Position numbers and translations under genes: made by a program. Below the pieces are notes generated by a model. It worked only from the letters and a program-made list of their open reading frames with translations, ran no database searches and was not told the origin of the DNA. DNA of 8,031 nt from Acidobacteriota bacterium (lineage in GTDB: Bacteria > Acidobacteriota > Thermoanaerobaculia > Multivoradales > JAHEKO01), in assembly GCA_029861655.1 (NCBI GenBank), contig JAOTZA010000149.1:1-8031 (forward strand), in the 5' to 3' direction. Shown here piece by piece: positions 5,624 through 8,031 of the stretch. The stretch's first letter is position 1; each line of letters starts with the position of its first letter.

Positions 5624-8031
5624 CTACGCGAGCGGCTCCGCCACCGGCTGCCTGGGCTCCGTCATGCCGTGGGAGAAATCGAACTCCCCGTTGTCCACCG
5701 TAACTCGGAATGTTCCGACCGAACCCTCTGGAACCATGAGCAGAATCTCTGAAATCCGGTCTTGAACGTGTCGTTGAAGTGCACGCCTGAGAGGTCTGGC
5801 ACCGGTCGAGGGGTCGATTCCCGCTTTCTCTAGAAGCAGCGTTTTGGCGTCGGCATCGAGCTCGACGGCAAGACCGCGCTCGCCCAAAGTCTCGTTCACC
5901 TCCTTGACCAGAATATCGACGATCTTTGCCAGTACCTCTGGACCAAGAGGATTGAAGACGATCAACTCATCCACCCGGTTGATGAACTCGGGGCTGAAGG
6001 TGCGCCGAAGCTCCGCCAGAATCTCTTGCTGTACCTGCTCGAAATCCTGCTCGTCGTCTGCGGAAAAACCCATCCCACCGCCCTTGACCACCAACTTGCT
6101 ACCAAGGTTCGAGGTCATCATGACGATCGTGTTCTTGAAGTCCACCTGATTGCCGTAGGCGTCGGTGAGCACTCCGTCCTCGAGAATCTGCAGCAGCAGG
6201 TTGGCGAGATCGGGATGAGCCTTTTCGATCTCATCAAAGAGAACCACCGAGTACGGTTGTCGACGAATTCGCTCCGTCAACTGTCCGCCCTCGTCATGCC
6301 CGACATACCCGGGCGGTGACCCGATCATCTTGGAGACAGCATGCCTCTCCATGTACTCGCTCATGTCGAAGCGCACCAAAGCTTGCTGGCTTCCGAACAA
6401 GAACTCGGCGAGCCGACGTGCGGTCTCGGTCTTCCCCACCCCGGAGGGTCCGAGAAAGATAAACGACCCAGCCGGTCGCTGCGGGTTGGAGACACCCAAC
6501 CGAGAACGCCTGATGGCGCGACTGATCGACTCCAACGCATGATCCTGACCGACGACCCAACGAGCCAAGGTCTCTTCCATCCGCAGTAGCTTCTCCGCCT
6601 CATCGCTGCGCAAACTGGCTACCGGAATGCCGGTCCACGACGAGATCACGTCTTCGATGTCGCGCGGCGTGACCGAAAGCACTCCGGCCTCTTCGGCTAC
6701 TTCTCGCACTCGCTCCAGATCGTGACGGAGGTCGATCTCCTTTTCACGCAGGTACACGGCGCGCTCAAAATCCTTGGCCGAGACCGCGGTTTTCATCTCC
6801 GTGACGACATCCGCAATCTCTTCCTCGAGACGCCTCAAGTTCTGCGTATCGCGCACCCGTCTCAGTTTGACTTTGGCTCCGGCCTCGTCGATCACGTCGA
6901 TCGCCTTGTCGGGCTGCTGACGGTCGGGGATATAACGACCGGACTGATAGATCGCCGCCCGCAGGGCACCGGCGTCGTAGCTCACCTTGTGAAAGGCCTC
7001 GTATCGCTCCTTGACACCCTCCAGTATCTCGAGCGTCTCGGCCGATGTCGGCGGCTCCACCTGAATCGACTGGAAGCGGCGTAGCAGCGAACGGTCCTTC
7101 TCGATGTACTTGCGGTATTCCTTGAGGGTCGTGGCCCCGATACAGGAGACTTCGCCCCGGGACAGCGCCGGCTTGAGAATGTTGGCCGCGTCGAGCGAGC
7201 CCTCGGCCGACCCGGCTCCGATCAGCGAATGGATCTCATCGACAAAGACGATGACGTCGCGGTTTTCCTTGAGCTCTTTCAGAATCCCCTTGAGCCGCTC
7301 CTCGAACTGACCCCGGTATTTGGTCCCTGCCACGATCAGTGAAAGGTCGATCGCCACGAGTCGCTTCTGGGCGAGAAGAATCGGCACCTTGGAGGCTACG
7401 ATCCGCTGCGCCAGTCCCTCGACGATCGCGGTCTTGCCAACACCGGGCTCGCCCAGCAAGATGGGGTTGTTCTTGGTACGCCGCGAGAGGATCTGGATGA
7501 TCCGTTCCACCTCCTCGTCGCGGCCGATGAGCGGATCGAAAACCGCCTGCTCGGCCAACAAGGTGAGGTCGCGGCTGTACTCCGAAAGAAACGGCAATTC
7601 GCGTTTCTGCTGACTCGCCTCCCGCTCCTTGTTGATCGACGCGACCTCGTCTCTTACGCCGGCCAGATCGAACCCATGTTGCGACAGAACCCGTCGAGCC
7701 ACGCACACTTCTACCCGTAGGATGCCGATCAGCAAATGCTCGGATCCCACGGTCGAGTGCAGCATGCTCTCGGCTTCGTGAGCCGCGTAGGCGAGGATCT
7801 TCTTGGACTCCTCGGAGAGCGGCAGTTCGGCGGTCGATGAAATGCGCTCGACAAAGATGCGCTCACCCTCGACCTCGCGTCGCAAGTCTTCGGCACGGAC
7901 ATCGAACCGTTGCAAGAGCTCGCCTACGGTCTCTTCACCCTCGCGCAAGATTCCCAGCAGGATGTGCTCTGACTCGATAACCCGGCTACCCAGCTTGCTC
8001 GCTTCATAGCGAGCAAAGAACAGCGCTCGCC
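5624..8031 (-). CDS. clpC: ClpC, AAA+ ATP-dependent unfoldase (N-terminal residues cut by window edge)
   Basis: This is a hexameric cytoplasmic unfoldase that feeds proteins to the ClpP peptidase. 801 codons are visible; B. subtilis ClpC has 810, so probably only about ten N-terminal residues are missing. Numbering from the first complete codon (8029): Clp-N repeat one spans the start (ALFFARYEASKLGSRVIESEH) and repeat two covers about 70-125. AAA domain D1 has Walker A GEPGVGKT 193-200, Walker B VIVFVDE 259-265 and paired Arg 317-318. The short middle domain with a UVR-type motif at about 414-439 (AKDFERAVYLREKEIDL) marks ClpC rather than ClpB, whose middle domain is much longer. D2 has Walker A GPSGVGKT 527-534, Walker B VVLFDE 595-600 and sensor-2 GARPLRR 744-750. 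MGF at 653-655 sits where the ClpP-docking tripeptide (VGF/LGF/IGF) is expected. The C-terminus has a short Pro/Glu tail. A TTG at 7948 is not the start, because domain sequence continues upstream of it. The gene ends about 90 bp before bamA; co-transcription is possible but not shown. Confidence 0.97.
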   Translation of the reverse strand, partial: RALFFARYEASKLGSRVIESEHILLGILREGEETVGELLQRFDVRAEDLRREVEGERIFVERISSTAELPLSEESKKILAYAAHEAESMLHSTVGSEHLLIGILRVEVCVARRVLSQHGFDLAGVRDEVASINKEREASQQKRELPFLSEYSRDLTLLAEQAVFDPLIGRDEEVERIIQILSRRTKNNPILLGEPGVGKTAIVEGLAQRIVASKVPILLAQKRLVAIDLSLIVAGTKYRGQFEERLKGILKELKENRDVIVFVDEIHSLIGAGSAEGSLDAANILKPALSRGEVSCIGATTLKEYRKYIEKDRSLLRRFQSIQVEPPTSAETLEILEGVKERYEAFHKVSYDAGALRAAIYQSGRYIPDRQQPDKAIDVIDEAGAKVKLRRVRDTQNLRRLEEEIADVVTEMKTAVSAKDFERAVYLREKEIDLRHDLERVREVAEEAGVLSVTPRDIEDVISSWTGIPVASLRSDEAEKLLRMEETLARWVVGQDHALESISRAIRRSRLGVSNPQRPAGSFIFLGPSGVGKTETARRLAEFLFGSQQALVRFDMSEYMERHAVSKMIGSPPGYVGHDEGGQLTERIRRQPYSVVLFDEIEKAHPDLANLLLQILEDGVLTDAYGNQVDFKNTIVMMTSNLGSKLVVKGGGMGFSADDEQDFEQVQQEILAELRRTFSPEFINRVDELIVFNPLGPEVLAKIVDILVKEVNETLGERGLAVELDADAKTLLLEKAGIDPSTGARPLRRALQRHVQDRISEILLMVPEGSVGTFRVTVDNGEFDFSHGMTEPRQPVAEPLA

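Noticed and set aside
7946..7948. TTG at 7948 as the clpC start
   Set aside because: The frame continues upstream to the window edge with typical Clp-N sequence, so the codon is an internal Leu.

Overview
The window is GC-rich, and every gene I can support lies on the minus strand. In transcription order (right to left) they are: clpC (5' end cut by the right edge), bamA, an ompH/skp-type periplasmic chaperone gene, fabZ, lpxA, and a Gfo/Idh/MocA-family oxidoreductase gene cut by the left edge. This is a bacterium with an outer membrane, and the block is a variant of the widespread bamA-skp-lpxD-fabZ-lpxA envelope cluster. The organism carries ClpC rather than only ClpA. The visible start of ClpC reads like acidobacterial or deltaproteobacterial-grade ClpC as I remember them, so Acidobacteriota or a Myxococcota/Desulfobacterota-type lineage is my best guess. 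This placement is an inference.

Layout: 5624-8031 encodes nearly all of a two-ATPase-domain ClpC. A gap of about 90 bp (5532-5623) holds a possible hairpin and a 12-bp palindrome. Then come bamA (3117 to about 5531), a 254-bp gap (2863-3116), ompH (2272-2862), a 217-bp gap (2055-2271), and a tightly packed trio: fabZ (1605-2054), lpxA (787-1602) and the oxidoreductase (1-783). The trio genes are separated by only 2 and 3 nt, so they are probably translationally coupled. fabZ and the oxidoreductase both appear to start with TTG.

The genes fit envelope biogenesis. BamA inserts beta-barrel proteins into the outer membrane, and OmpH/Skp escorts those proteins across the periplasm. FabZ and LpxA compete for the same 3-hydroxyacyl-ACP pool, at the branch between phospholipid and lipid A synthesis. 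The oxidoreductase right behind lpxA recalls GnnA, which oxidises C-3 of UDP-GlcNAc for lipid A with an amide-linked 3-acyl chain. If that holds here, the sugar nucleotide fed to this LpxA may be modified. lpxD, usually found between skp and fabZ, is missing from its normal place.

The most unusual non-coding feature is a 183-bp quasi-palindrome at 2938-3120, between bamA and ompH. Its ends are a perfect 20-bp inverted repeat that includes a palindromic CTAG at each extremity, and one of those CTAGs contains the bamA stop codon. It looks like a MITE or REP/ERIC-style element that inserted exactly at the bamA stop and regenerated it by target-site duplication.
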